DNA of 64,000 nucleotides from Deltaproteobacteria bacterium (GCA_016792625.1 JAEUKK010000126.1:1-64000), one strand, 5' to 3'. Positions 1-7,598 are shown, numbered from the stretch's first letter. Made by a program: numbers and translations. The notes: generated by a model not told the origin, from the letters alone.

Positions 1-420
1 AAGCCGGCCCGAACCGGTAAGACAAGTCCAATAAAATCAGCGACCAGCGAAGTGGGCCCATGCCGAACAAGGTCAGCGACAAGCCAGGCAGGCCAACAGG
101 CGCAGCGACAAGGAGACTGGCCAAGCCCCAGCCAAACCACCGAAAACAACGACAGAAAGACCAAAGAGGTGAGGGGACACCCCCCAAAAAAAGGCCTCGG
201 CCGCCCAGGCCGAAAAAAGCGCCCAGCCGACCGGCGCGCGCCGCGCAGCGGCGGTCGGCCCCGCCGACCGAGCCCGGGCGGGCGGCGATCCCGCCGCAGG
301 CGGAGCGCCGACCGGGGCCCGCGGGCGAGCGCAGAGGGCGGCTGCTGGCGCCCCGACGGCCCCATCCGCGGCTTAGGATCGGCGCCCACGCCGCCCGACG
401 GCGGCCAGCCCGGAGCTGCC
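1..420. other. Non-coding leader region
   Basis: No gene is supported here. The first ~190 bases are unusually A/C-rich for the window and give Lys/Arg/Pro-rich translations typical of spurious frames. An open frame runs into the phosphorylase gene from position 52, but its first ~120 residues are low-complexity Arg/Pro/Gly and match nothing in that family, so they are treated as non-coding. The only structure seen is a G+C hairpin bracketed by A tracts at 186-217. Confidence 0.6.
186..217 (-). terminator. Hairpin flanked by T tracts (read on minus strand)
   Basis: CGGCC/GGCCG arms around a 5-nt loop have A tracts on both sides. On the minus strand this reads as a hairpin followed by a run of seven T, which is the form of a Rho-independent terminator. 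No minus-strand gene is seen to its right that would need it, so its role is unclear. Confidence 0.35.
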
Positions 421-1269
421 ATGTCTGCGACCGCCCTCATGCACCACACCCAGCTCGGCCCCCAGCACATGGCCGGCAACGACGGGATTGGCCGCTACGT
501 GCTGTTTCCCGGCGACCCGAGCCGGGCCGAGCGCATCGCCGCCCGCTTCGTCGACCGCCAGACCGTCGGCAACCCCCGCGGCCACACGGCCCACATCGGC
601 GCGCTGGTCGGCGAAGATGGCGTGCGGGTCGATGTGATGGCCATCGCGAGCGGCATGGGCACCGGCTCAACCGAGGTCATCCTCCACGAGCTGCTCAGCG
701 TCGGTGCCCGCCGTGTGCTCCGGGTCGGCAGCTGCGGGGCCATGGTCGACGGCGTCCGGCCCGGCGGCGTGGTCATCGTCACTGGCGCTGTTCGCGACGA
801 GACGACCACCCACCACTACGCGCCCTCGGGCTACCCGGCTGTGGCCAGCCCCGACTGCGTGGCGGCGATGACCGCCGGCGCGGCCGCCGCGGGCCTCTCC
901 GACTGGACATGGCGCGGCCTCTGCCACACCAAAGACAGCCTCTATGCCCGCGAGTTCGGGCATGGGCCGAACGGTGTCGAGAACCTCCGGTACAAAGAGT
1001 GGCTGAGCCGCTGCGGGGTCGCGGCCTCAGACATGGAGGCCAGCGCCATCTTCGTCATGTGCGCGACCTGGGCGCCAGCGCCGCTCGGGCCGCTGTCGGC
1101 CGGCCCCGACCGGGTCCAGGGCGGCTGCGTGCTGGCTGTGTACGCGGGGCACGACAGCGACATGCACCTCGACGAGGACATCGTCGAGCAGGCCCAACAG
1201 CGCGCGGTCGACGTCGCGCTCGCTGGCGTGCTGGCCTGGGCCGCGCAGGACCGCGCCGCGAGCGCCTGA
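421..1269 (+). CDS. Uridine/purine nucleoside phosphorylase family protein
   Basis: The product has 282 residues, which fits the PNP/UDP phosphorylase family. These cytoplasmic enzymes cleave nucleosides with phosphate to give base plus ribose-1-phosphate in nucleoside salvage. The N-terminal motif FPGDPSRAERIA (about residues 23-34) matches the phosphate/hexamer motif of uridine phosphorylases (LPGDPxRxxxIA). GMGTGSTEVILHELL and RVGSCGAM correspond to the phosphate-binding glycine loops, and SDMEASAIF to the ribose-binding ME(A)E motif near the C-terminus. The start is the ATG at 421, where family similarity begins; the open frame continues upstream as low-complexity sequence. Uridine versus purine specificity cannot be decided from sequence alone. 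A strong terminator follows, so the gene is probably monocistronic. Confidence 0.88.
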   Translation: MSATALMHHTQLGPQHMAGNDGIGRYVLFPGDPSRAERIAARFVDRQTVGNPRGHTAHIGALVGEDGVRVDVMAIASGMGTGSTEVILHELLSVGARRVLRVGSCGAMVDGVRPGGVVIVTGAVRDETTTHHYAPSGYPAVASPDCVAAMTAGAAAAGLSDWTWRGLCHTKDSLYAREFGHGPNGVENLRYKEWLSRCGVAASDMEASAIFVMCATWAPAPLGPLSAGPDRVQGGCVLAVYAGHDSDMHLDEDIVEQAQQRAVDVALAGVLAWAAQDRAASA

Positions 1270-1308
1270 GCCAGTCGGCGTCGCGCGCACGAGGCCCGCG
1301 GTGCGGAG

Positions 1309-1343
1309 GGGCGGGCGAATTGCAGCGTCCCGCCCTTGTTTTT
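1309..1343 (+). terminator. Rho-independent terminator of the phosphorylase gene
   Basis: Perfect 7-bp arms GGGCGGG (1309-1315) and CCCGCCC (1329-1335) enclose a 13-nt loop and are followed by TTGTTTTT. It lies 40 bp past the phosphorylase stop codon. Confidence 0.85.
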
Positions 1344-1375
1344 GGCCCATGATTGAACTTCTGATAAGGAGTATT

Positions 1376-1492
1376 ATGTCAAGTCACACAAGTAGAGAGG
1401 GGCCGAGCCCATGGGTCGGCCTCGTCGGCGCACGCCAAGCACGGCGCGGCTGCCGCTTCAAACCGGCCGTGGCGCGCACAGAGCCTGGATGA
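1376..1492 (+). CDS. Possible 38-residue small ORF with a strong Shine-Dalgarno
   Basis: Immediately after the terminator the sequence turns AT-rich. An AAGGAG lies 6 nt before an ATG that opens a 38-codon frame (MSSHTSREGPS...). Codon use is mixed: AGT, ACA and AGA early, then GC-rich. The later half contains an imperfect hairpin around the CCCATGGG at about 1400-1421. No family is recognised. It may instead be an unstructured leader or a chance ribosome-binding site. Confidence 0.2.
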   Translation: MSSHTSREGPSPWVGLVGARQARRGCRFKPAVARTEPG

Positions 1493-1561
1493 CGGGCGCT
1501 TTTGGCCAGCCCCGGCCGGCTCGGCGCGCTACCTGCTCGCACCTTCCACCCAGAGGCCCCC

Positions 1562-1969
1562 ATGCGCCATGCTGCATTGCTCCTCTCGCTCGGGATCGCC
1601 GCGTGCGGCGGCAAGTCCGATGACACCGGCGCCAGCGGCGCCGACCTCGACGCCTACGTGGCCTCGGTCTGCCGGGTCAGCTCGATCGACAGCTGCGACG
1701 AGCGCATCTACGACAATTGCGCGATTTACATTACCTTCGACACCGAGGCTGAGTGCGCGAGCTTCTATGGCCTGGTGAGCCAGGGCTGCCCCGGCGCCTT
1801 GACCTGGATCGAAGAGCACCCCGCCGAGGTCTCGGCCTGCATCGAGGCCTATGACAGCCTCGACTGTGCGACCGACACGTTCTGCGACGAGACTGGTGAA
1901 CAATCCTCGGCCTTGCAAGAGGCCTGCGGCCCGGTTGAGGCTGGGATCGACGAGGGTTGCGGCCGCTGA
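1562..1969 (+). CDS. Small cysteine-rich lipoprotein
   Basis: The 135-residue product begins with a short signal peptide and a lipobox (LGIAAC), so it is predicted to be acylated at the Cys near residue 15. A GGKSDDTG linker follows, of a type common in myxobacterial surface lipoproteins. The mature part is acidic and carries many cysteines (CRVSSIDSC, DNC, EC, GC, AC, DC, FC, AC, GC), suggesting a disulfide-stabilised periplasmic or surface domain. No family is recognised and no function is proposed. The start is the ATG at 1562, just before the hydrophobic signal; the open frame extends 20 codons further upstream without coding character. Confidence 0.75.
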   Translation: MRHAALLLSLGIAACGGKSDDTGASGADLDAYVASVCRVSSIDSCDERIYDNCAIYITFDTEAECASFYGLVSQGCPGALTWIEEHPAEVSACIEAYDSLDCATDTFCDETGEQSSALQEACGPVEAGIDEGCGR

Positions 1970-2089
1970 GCGGTGGCTGGCGCGTCGCGTCCGCCCCGAC
2001 GAGGCGACCAGGTCGCCTGTCACCCGGTCCTCACAATTGACCGAAGGGCCGGGGGCCCCGCCGGCCCGCGCTTGCTACGCTCGCCCGGC

Positions 2090-3184
2090 ATGAGCAGCCC
2101 CCCCTTCACCTCCCCTGCCCTCACCTCACCCCCTTCTCCGGGGATCCGCGCGCTGAGGGCCTTCTGCTTCAGTCTCGCTGCGCTCTGCTCGCTGTCGGCG
2201 GGCACCCGACCGCCGCCCACACCGGCGCGCATCCCGGTCGACGTCAGCGAGAACAACGGCGTGCTCATTGATCTCGGGGGCGCATGCACCGAGGTCACCG
2301 GCTGCGCCGACCAGCGCAGCGTCTTCGTGAACACCGCCGCGCTCGGCATCCCCGGGCAACCCGGCGGGGTCTGGCTGTCCTACGACTATGAGCAGCTGAC
2401 CCGCCCGCTGAGCGAGGCCGAGCTGCTGCACGAGCCCGAGCTCAGCCTCGCGGTTCGGCTGGTGATCAGCGAGGTTGGCGCCGACCGGCTGCTGTACAAC
2501 CGCTTTGGCCTGCTCGAAGCCATCGGCATCTTGTACACGGTCGACAACCGCCTCGACCGCGATGTCTACGACCCGCTGGCGGTGTCGACCGCCCCCGTCT
2601 TCGAGGGCTGCGGCGCGGCGGGCAGCTTCGCGACCTGCGCCAACGCCGACCAGTACTTGGGGATGGCGACCTGGCGCGCGCTCAGCCCGCGCAGCCGCTA
2701 CCGGCCGGCCCTGCTTGAGGCGGCGGTCGACCGCGCGGTCATCGCGTGGTGGCTGCAAGAGAACGCGCTGGTCGACGACTTCACCCACGGCGCGACCAAC
2801 TACGTGCACCGCTGCGGGGGCGCGGCCTACGGCATGACCACGCACCACTGCGATGGCCACCTCGGGAAGCCGCGCCGCGACGTCAAAGGCGCCAACCCGT
2901 TCACCGGGCCGATCGTCTTCCGCGCGCCTGAAGCTTGGCTTGCCCGCCGGGGCTTCTACAGCCTCTACGAGACCGTTCACGTCGACTACGCACCTTGGTG
3001 GGATCCCGCTTCGGCCTCGGCCCTGCTCGCCGCCCTGGAAGAGGGCGCCGAGGCCCCTCCCCTCCCCTCACCCGGCCCCGTGCCGCCTGATCATGATCAG
3101 AGCTTGGACGGCATCGCCGACGCGCTGGGCCCGCCCGAAGACGCTGAAGTGCGCGGCATTTTGCTCCGCGGCCACTTGCACTGA
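2090..3184 (+). CDS. Secreted protein, possibly related to SleB-type cell-wall hydrolases
   Basis: The product has 364 residues. Residues ~20-40 form a hydrophobic signal segment (ALRAFCFSLAALCSLSAG), so it is probably exported. The middle of the protein follows the layout of SleB/hydrolase_2 domains: an early Glu in LLEAIGILYTVDNRL, an Asp/Gln-rich segment (NADQYLGMATWRAL), an alpha-helical AAVDRAV stretch, then DDFTHGATNYVH, comparable to the DPTxGATHY segment of SleB. Cysteines (RCGG, HHCDG) are present around this site. If the likeness is real, the target would be peptidoglycan. It is an inference from motif order, so 'secreted protein of unknown function' is the safe reading. The start is the ATG at 2090. 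Confidence 0.65.
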   Translation: MSSPPFTSPALTSPPSPGIRALRAFCFSLAALCSLSAGTRPPPTPARIPVDVSENNGVLIDLGGACTEVTGCADQRSVFVNTAALGIPGQPGGVWLSYDYEQLTRPLSEAELLHEPELSLAVRLVISEVGADRLLYNRFGLLEAIGILYTVDNRLDRDVYDPLAVSTAPVFEGCGAAGSFATCANADQYLGMATWRALSPRSRYRPALLEAAVDRAVIAWWLQENALVDDFTHGATNYVHRCGGAAYGMTTHHCDGHLGKPRRDVKGANPFTGPIVFRAPEAWLARRGFYSLYETVHVDYAPWWDPASASALLAALEEGAEAPPLPSPGPVPPDHDQSLDGIADALGPPEDAEVRGILLRGHLH

Positions 3185-3569
3185 CCAGGGCAGATCGGGC
3201 GCGCCGCCGCAGAGGTGGCCCGCTCGCCCCCCGGGCTGCGGGCGATACGCGCACCCTCGGGCACGCGGGTTTTTCTGCGCGCCGCACCGGTGGGGGTTGA
3301 ATGGCCCAGGCAGGTCTTCGTCCGCGCCCGCGCCTGACTTGAGCCTGAATTGCTCTTGACATTTCGAGCACAGGTCTTGTTAGGTCAAGGGGCGTTCGGG
3401 GGCGACCCCGCCGCCTCGCTGGCCGGGTTTGGGCGCCTCTTTGCTGCCCCGGCTGGTGCGGTGCACTCCGAGGTCAGCGTCGCTGACGCGCGACCCGCAG
3501 CCCCGCCACCGCCGCCCACCGACCCCCCTCGCCAGTTCCACAAGCGGCCGAAAGGCCAAGGAGAACGTG
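3185..3569. other. Intergenic region, 385 bp
   Basis: No gene is supported. A T5 run at about 3270-3275 follows G+C-rich sequence and may be a weak terminator for the preceding gene. A consensus TTGACA lies at 3356-3361 (separate entry). The remainder is G+C-rich leader up to a clear AAGGAG at 3557-3562 before the next start. Confidence 0.5.
3356..3389 (+). promoter_or_regulatory. Candidate promoter/operator upstream of outer-membrane gene
   Basis: A consensus -35 hexamer TTGACA (3356-3361) is followed after 16-18 bp only by weak -10 candidates (TGTTAG/TTAGGT). CTTGAC (3355-3360) and GTCAAG (3384-3389) form a 6-bp inverted repeat spanning the element. It lies 180 bp before the start codon of the beta-barrel gene. 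Confidence 0.35.
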
Positions 3570-4211
3570 ATGACGCTGCTCCCCCTGATCCTCGCCCTGG
3601 GCTTCACCACCGACGCGCACGCCAAGGGCAAGGGTGACGAGAAGGTTGGCGTTCGCCTGAAGTTCAACGCCCCGCTGTTCACCCAGACCACGAACAAGGT
3701 CACGGTCGATGGCGAAGAGCCCGACGGCTTTGAGCCCACCAAGACCAACGCGCTGACCTTCCTCAACGGTCGGAACCGCACCGAGCTGACCTACCTGCTC
3801 GGCGACGGCCTCGAGGTTGGTGGCTTGGTCGGCTACGGCCGCGGCAAGTCGATCACCGACGGCGATGAGACCGGCCTGTACAGCGACCTCACCATCGGCG
3901 TCACGGGCGCCTACAACTTCAAGCTCGGCGACGGCCTGATGATCTACGGCCAGCCGATCGTGAGCTGGACCAAGACCAGCGGCCAGGCCGACCCCGACGC
4001 CGACAAGGCTGGCCTCAAGGGTCTGGGCCTCGGCGCTGACGTGGGCCTCCGCGTCAACCTCGCCAAGGGCATCCACCTCGACCCGGCCTTCGAGTACTTC
4101 CGCCAGGGCTTCGAGCCGTGGTCCGACGCCGACGGCTTCGAGAACGACCCCGAGACCAAATTCATCGCGAGCAGCATCGGCCTGCGCCTCGGCCTCGGCG
4201 TCAAGTTCTGA
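3570..4211 (+). CDS. Outer-membrane beta-barrel protein
   Basis: The product has 213 residues. A short N-terminal signal (LLPLILALGFTTDAHA, cleavage after AHA) is followed by alternating hydrophobic/polar strands rich in Gly and aromatic residues. It ends in ...LRLGLGVKF, with the C-terminal Phe typical of barrel proteins recognised by BamA. Tracts such as LTYLLGDGLEVGGLVGYGRG and DGLMIYGQPIVSW fit amphipathic strands. Length suits an 8-stranded OmpX/OmpA-like barrel. The start is fixed by AAGGAG 7 nt upstream of the ATG. Function (porin, adhesin or structural) is not predictable. The gene converges on the DUF4397 lipoprotein gene, and a hairpin between them probably ends both transcripts. 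Confidence 0.8.
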   Translation: MTLLPLILALGFTTDAHAKGKGDEKVGVRLKFNAPLFTQTTNKVTVDGEEPDGFEPTKTNALTFLNGRNRTELTYLLGDGLEVGGLVGYGRGKSITDGDETGLYSDLTIGVTGAYNFKLGDGLMIYGQPIVSWTKTSGQADPDADKAGLKGLGLGADVGLRVNLAKGIHLDPAFEYFRQGFEPWSDADGFENDPETKFIASSIGLRLGLGVKF

Positions 4212-4342
4212 TGCGGTGAGCGTCACGCCACGCGGCTGAGCCGCGCCGGGGCGCCGCGGGCGGGGTCGATCCTTCGGGGTCGGCCCCGTTCCTGCGTTTT
4301 GAGGGCCCGTGGCTCGAACCCACGCGGCCCAACCTAAACAAG

Positions 4343-4381
4343 ACCCTCAGCGCTCCCCAGGTGCGAGGGCGCGCTGAGGGT
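4343..4381. terminator. Bidirectional terminator hairpin between convergent genes
   Basis: Perfect 11-bp inverted repeat: ACCCTCAGCGC (4343-4353) and GCGCTGAGGGT (4371-4381). Read leftwards it is followed by CTTGTTTAGG, a modest T-rich tail, so it best serves the minus-strand lipoprotein gene. Confidence 0.75.
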
Positions 4382-4386
4382 GGTGG

Positions 4387-4416
4387 TTGCACAGGGTCTG
4401 CACAGGCCCGCTTCGG
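4387..4416. repeat. Left copy of direct repeat flanking the DUF4397 gene
   Basis: TTGCACA-N3-TCTGCACAGGCCC followed by GCTTCGG. The same two blocks recur at 5417-5446 with 5 nt between them. The 13-mer TCTGCACAGGCCC is identical in both copies. This copy touches the stop codon of the lipoprotein gene. Confidence 0.55.
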
Positions 4417-5322
4417 CTAGCGGACCGGGCTGATCTCGGCGGTGGCGCCGTCGGGGAAGACGGCCACGAGGCTCACATCTCCCGCCGAGTCGTTCACCGC
4501 GTACACGTTGACGATCTCGTCGACGATGGTCGCCGGGATCTGGAAGCAAGCGTCGACCGTCGCGTCGCCGCCGACGTCGAAGCCGACGTTGATCTCGGTC
4601 GAGGGCAGATCGAGGTTCGCGGCGACGGCGTCGAAGGCGAAGTCGTTGAGCAGCGGCGCATCGCCAGTCGGGGCGCAGCTGCCGTCAACCAGCCACACAT
4701 CGACGGGGTCGAGGGCGCCCAGCGGCGCGGCGTGGATGACGTTGACGCGGACCGACCCGGCGGGGATGCCCGACCGGTTCTCGACGAAGGCCCCGACGCC
4801 AAAGGTGTTGTCACCGGCGCTCGGCGGCGCGACATAGCCACGGGCGAAGGCCGAGATGTCGGTGTCGGCGACGATCTCGAAGGCCGGGATGGTGAAAACG
4901 CTGTCCTCGATGCCTTTGCCCACGGGGACGATGTCGATCTGGTAGGTGCCCGAGGGCAGCTCGACGAAGGGAGTGGCCTGCTTGAAGGCGAACTCTACGC
5001 CGCTGGCGGCACCATTCACGAAGATCGCCACGTCGGTGTCGGTGTCGCCCGGGAAGACGCCGAAGTGCGCGAGGCGGACGCGGCCGGTACCACCGGTGCT
5101 GCCATCCGAGCCGTCGGTGCCGTCAACGCCATCGGTGCCATCCGCGCCGTCGGTACCGTCAGCACCATCCGCCCCGTCTGCCCCGTCGGCGGTGCCGTCG
5201 GTGCCGTCCGCGGTGCCGTCGTCGGTGGCGCCGTCATCGCCGCCGGTGTCGGACTTGTCGCCGCTGCAGGCGACCAAAGAGGAGGAGAGCGCCAAAAAGA
5301 GAGCGAGCCGGGGGGACAACAT
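4417..5322 (-). CDS. DUF4397-domain lipoprotein with acidic D/G/T linker
   Basis: The 301-residue product starts with a lipoprotein signal (LFLALSSSLVAC; Cys19 predicted to be lipidated). Residues ~26-79 are an almost perfect run of DG(T/A/V/S) triplets that would act as a flexible, charged spacer from the outer membrane. From residue ~80 to the end it matches the DUF4397 pattern: VRLAHFGVFPGDTDTDVAIFVNG, then VELPSGTYQIDIVP, and a second copy NVIHAAPLGALDPVDVWL. DUF4397 domains are extracellular Ig-like folds of unknown ligand. The ATG at 5322 immediately precedes the signal. A good promoter lies 60-90 bp upstream, and a terminator follows, so the gene is a single transcription unit. Confidence 0.85.
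   Translation of the reverse strand: MLSPRLALFLALSSSLVACSGDKSDTGGDDGATDDGTADGTDGTADGADGADGADGTDGADGTDGVDGTDGSDGSTGGTGRVRLAHFGVFPGDTDTDVAIFVNGAASGVEFAFKQATPFVELPSGTYQIDIVPVGKGIEDSVFTIPAFEIVADTDISAFARGYVAPPSAGDNTFGVGAFVENRSGIPAGSVRVNVIHAAPLGALDPVDVWLVDGSCAPTGDAPLLNDFAFDAVAANLDLPSTEINVGFDVGGDATVDACFQIPATIVDEIVNVYAVNDSAGDVSLVAVFPDGATAEISPVR
5086..5246 (-). repeat. Low-complexity tandem repeat encoding (D-G-T/A)n linker
   Basis: About 160 bp of imperfect 9-bp units (coding Asp-Gly-Thr/Ala/Val/Ser) inside the lipoprotein gene. Such arrays can change length by slippage without shifting frame, because the units are multiples of three. Confidence 0.7.
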
Positions 5323-5360
5323 GGGTGACCTCTGCGGGATGGGATGTGCCGTGGTGGCTA

Positions 5361-5411
5361 TGGACACGGTCTGTCCACGCTTTGTATAGACCAGCCAACG
5401 AGGACTGCCAA
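5361..5411 (-). promoter_or_regulatory. Sigma-70-type promoter with operator-like palindrome for the DUF4397 gene
   Basis: Read on the minus strand: -35 TTGGCA (5411-5406), exactly 17 bp spacer, -10 TATACA (5388-5383). The inverted repeat TGGACA-N5-TGTCCA (5361-5377) covers the expected transcription start, a typical repressor position. It lies 61 bp upstream of the ATG at 5322. Confidence 0.6.
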
Positions 5412-5416
5412 CGGGT

Positions 5417-5446
5417 TTGCACATAGATTCTGCACAGGCCCCTTCG
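5417..5446. repeat. Right copy of direct repeat flanking the DUF4397 gene
   Basis: TTGCACA-N5-TCTGCACAGGCCC followed by CTTCG, matching the copy at 4387-4416. It lies just upstream of the promoter of the enclosed gene, so the repeats bracket the complete transcription unit. Confidence 0.55.
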
Positions 5447-5476
5447 CCGAGATCTGCAGAGCGCGACGCAGCGCGC

Positions 5477-5523
5477 AAAAACGCAGCGCGCCCGCTCCCC
5501 AGCGAGGCTGGAGCGCGGGCGCG
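5477..5523 (-). terminator. Rho-independent terminator of the membrane-protein gene
   Basis: Read leftwards: G+C-rich arms (about 5510-5522 and 5487-5498, one bulge) close a hairpin followed by GCGTTTTTGC. It lies about 20 bp past the stop codon at 5544. Confidence 0.65.
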
Positions 5524-5543
5524 GCGCCGAGCGGCGCGGAGGC

Positions 5544-6110
5544 TCAGGCCTTCATCGGGATCTGGGCCTGGTTCGCCGCGGCGAGGATCGCGTCGCGGTG
5601 GTCGAGGTAGTACTTGTCCATCGCGACAAGGCCGATCGGCGCGACGATGAAGCCGCCGATGCCGCAGGTCAGGTAGACCGCGAGGTTGACCAGCACGCCG
5701 AAGATCAACAGGTGGATGAGGATGCCCACCAAGTTGCCCTTGCCGTACTCGACCGAGGCCTTCGCCGCGCTGACCGCGTCGTAGCGACCCTCGGCGACCA
5801 AGTAGGGCGCGAAGTGCATGAGCGGCAGGGTCGCGAAGATGCCCAGGCCGCACAGCATTGCGCCGATCGTGTGGGCGATCGACGCGATGAACATCACAAT
5901 GGCGTCGTCGGTGATGTTGTCGAAGTTGAACAGGTCGCCAATGCCCGGAGCGCCGCCGGCCTCAATCGCCCGGCGGGTGGCGCGCAGCGCGTTGGGCATG
6001 AGGAAGAAGCCGATGCCGAAAGAGAGCGTGATGCCAAGGACCAGGCCGAAAATGACCCAGGGCACCAGGTCCTTCTTGACGACCTCCCAACCGTACTTCA
6101 AGTAGTCCAT
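5544..6110 (-). CDS. Polytopic membrane protein of unknown function
   Basis: The product has 188 residues with about four hydrophobic segments: VPWVIFGLVLGITLSFGIGFFL, AIVMFIASIAHTIGAMLCGL with following IFATLPLM, NLVGILIHLLIFGVLVNLAV, and CGIGGFIVAPIGLVAM. The C-terminal 'VAPIGLVAMDKYYLDHRD' resembles the end of DUF4013/DUF975-like integral proteins, but this likeness is weak. The start at 6110 is supported by GGGAG 6 nt upstream and by the fit of the first transmembrane helix. The larger open frame upstream is Arg-rich and non-coding in appearance. A terminator follows. Confidence 0.75.
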   Translation of the reverse strand: MDYLKYGWEVVKKDLVPWVIFGLVLGITLSFGIGFFLMPNALRATRRAIEAGGAPGIGDLFNFDNITDDAIVMFIASIAHTIGAMLCGLGIFATLPLMHFAPYLVAEGRYDAVSAAKASVEYGKGNLVGILIHLLIFGVLVNLAVYLTCGIGGFIVAPIGLVAMDKYYLDHRDAILAAANQAQIPMKA

Positions 6111-6306
6111 CTGTCGCTCCCCGGGAAACCAACCAGTCGCGCGGCGCGCGCTTGTTGGGCGCCGCGGCGGGGGCCGCACCGCCCTCCCGAAGCAGGGGGC
6201 ATGCGGCCACGCGCGGCCGTGTAGCCCGTCTCTCCCACGGCCGCCTGTGTGGCGGAGCGCGGCGGCGCGGCTGGCAGCGGGCTGGGCGCTTGCGCGGACC
6301 CGGGGA

Positions 6307-6735
6307 TCAGGCCGTCGGCGGCGGATCGCGCGGGCGGAGCGCCGCGTCAAGGGCCTCTGCCGAGCAGATCAGGGGCAGGTCGTCGACGAGATCACCGAGA
6401 TAGACGCGACTCTGCTCACCGAAGGCGCCCCCTCTCCACTCGATGCGCACCGATTGGCTTCCCAGGTTGCCTTCGGCGACGAGGCGCGCGCGCAGGCCGG
6501 GTGGGCGCAGGCGAAGCCCGCGCGCCTCGGCCGCCGCCATGGCCGGAGCGGCGAGGTCGCGGAGGGTCCCGTGCCAGAGGCGGTTGAACCACGCCCACCC
6601 ATACAGGCCAAGGGCCAGGATGATCAACCCGGACAGCGCCGAGCTGAGGATGGTCACGTCGATGTAGGTGCGCAGCGCGGCGCTGAGGGGCTCCGGGTTG
6701 TGGAGCGCCGGCAGCGGTAGCGGGGCCCGCATCAT
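6307..6735 (-). CDS. Small membrane-anchored hypothetical protein
   Basis: The product has 142 residues with one clear hydrophobic segment (residues ~26-50, TILSSALSGLIILALGLYGWAWF) and a soluble C-terminal part. No family is recognised. Its ATGATG overlaps the stop codon of the upstream metallo-beta-lactamase-fold gene (ATGA), implying translational coupling and a shared transcript. The function may therefore relate to that hydrolase, but nothing in the sequence identifies it. Confidence 0.65.
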   Translation of the reverse strand: MMRAPLPLPALHNPEPLSAALRTYIDVTILSSALSGLIILALGLYGWAWFNRLWHGTLRDLAAPAMAAAEARGLRLRPPGLRARLVAEGNLGSQSVRIEWRGGAFGEQSRVYLGDLVDDLPLICSAEALDAALRPRDPPPTA

Positions 6736-7598
6736 CGGGCGCCATCCGCCAGATCGATGGTCTCGCCCTCACGGGCGAGCTGGACCGCGACCCCGTCGTG
6801 GGCCCGCCACTTCGCGTCCAGCGCGTCCAGCGCGTCATCGTCGGCGTCGGGCGCGTGGTGGAAGAGCAGCAGCCGCTTCACCGAGGCCAGCTCACTCAGG
6901 GCGACCCCATACTCGGGATAGGCGTGGCCCCAGGTCATCTTCTCCAGGTACTCCTCCCAGGTGAACATGGTGTCCATGATCACGAGGTCGGCGCCCTCCA
7001 TCAGCTGCAGCAGGCGACGCTCGGGCCCGGGCGGCGCCTTTCCATCGGCCGCGCCCTCTCCGGGGCGGGCCAGCGGGGCGGTGTCGGTGAGGTAGCAGAC
7101 CGACCGCCCGGCGGCCTCGATGCGGTAGCCCAAGGCGCCACCGGGGTGGTTCAGCGCGATCGCCTCGATCCGGTAGGGGCCGAGCTCGAAGGCGCGCGCG
7201 GGGCGAACACCGTGAAACCTCGGCTTGGCGGGGAACTCCCGCACGCGGACCGGATGAAACACGCCGTTGAGGTAGGACCCAAGCCGCGCTTGTGCGTCAG
7301 CCGCATCGAAGCCTTGTAGGCCGATGTCAATGTCACAGGATGGGGCGTAGAGCGGCCCAAAGAACGGCAGACCAAACACATGGTCGGTGTGGAAGTGGGT
7401 GAACAGCATGTGCACGCTGCGCACCCCCTCGCGAAGCAGGGCGCCGCCAAGCTGGCGCGCACCGGTGCCCCCGTCGAGCACCAGCGGCGCGCAGCCGGGC
7501 GCCCGCACCTCGACACAGGACGAGTTGCCGCCCCAGCGCGCCGTTCCCGGGCCGGGCACGGGGATCGAGCCGCGCACCCCCCAGCAGCAGACCTTCAC
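6732..7598 (-). CDS. Metallo-beta-lactamase-fold hydrolase
   Basis: The product has 288 residues. The signature THFHTDH (His68, His70, Asp72, His73) is the dinuclear metal site of the superfamily, and later ligands are visible in ALNHPGG, CYLTDTAP and LLLFHHAPD. The N-terminal CCWGVRGSIPVPGPGTARWGGN is typical of a subgroup of cytosolic MBL hydrolases related to class-II cAMP phosphodiesterases and tRNase Z-like proteins, where WGHAYPEYG also occurs near the C-terminus. The substrate is unknown: a phosphodiester or thioester is plausible. The start is a GTG at 7598, chosen because family similarity begins at the first residues. It is the first gene of a two-gene unit with the small membrane protein. 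Confidence 0.85.
   Translation of the reverse strand: MKVCCWGVRGSIPVPGPGTARWGGNSSCVEVRAPGCAPLVLDGGTGARQLGGALLREGVRSVHMLFTHFHTDHVFGLPFFGPLYAPSCDIDIGLQGFDAADAQARLGSYLNGVFHPVRVREFPAKPRFHGVRPARAFELGPYRIEAIALNHPGGALGYRIEAAGRSVCYLTDTAPLARPGEGAADGKAPPGPERRLLQLMEGADLVIMDTMFTWEEYLEKMTWGHAYPEYGVALSELASVKRLLLFHHAPDADDDALDALDAKWRAHDGVAVQLAREGETIDLADGAR

Noticed and set aside
52..420. Possible N-terminal extension of the phosphorylase gene
   Set aside because: The stretch is Arg/Pro/Gly low complexity with no family match, and the ATG at 421 is where the conserved domain begins.
4300..4340. tRNA-like GGCTCGAACCC element
   Set aside because: No cloverleaf could be drawn around it; it is part of the G+C-rich gap before the bidirectional terminator.
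4387..5328. Plus-strand frame opposite the DUF4397 lipoprotein gene
   Set aside because: It mirrors the linker repeat as GAVGAI-type low complexity, and the minus strand has the signal peptide and domain matches.
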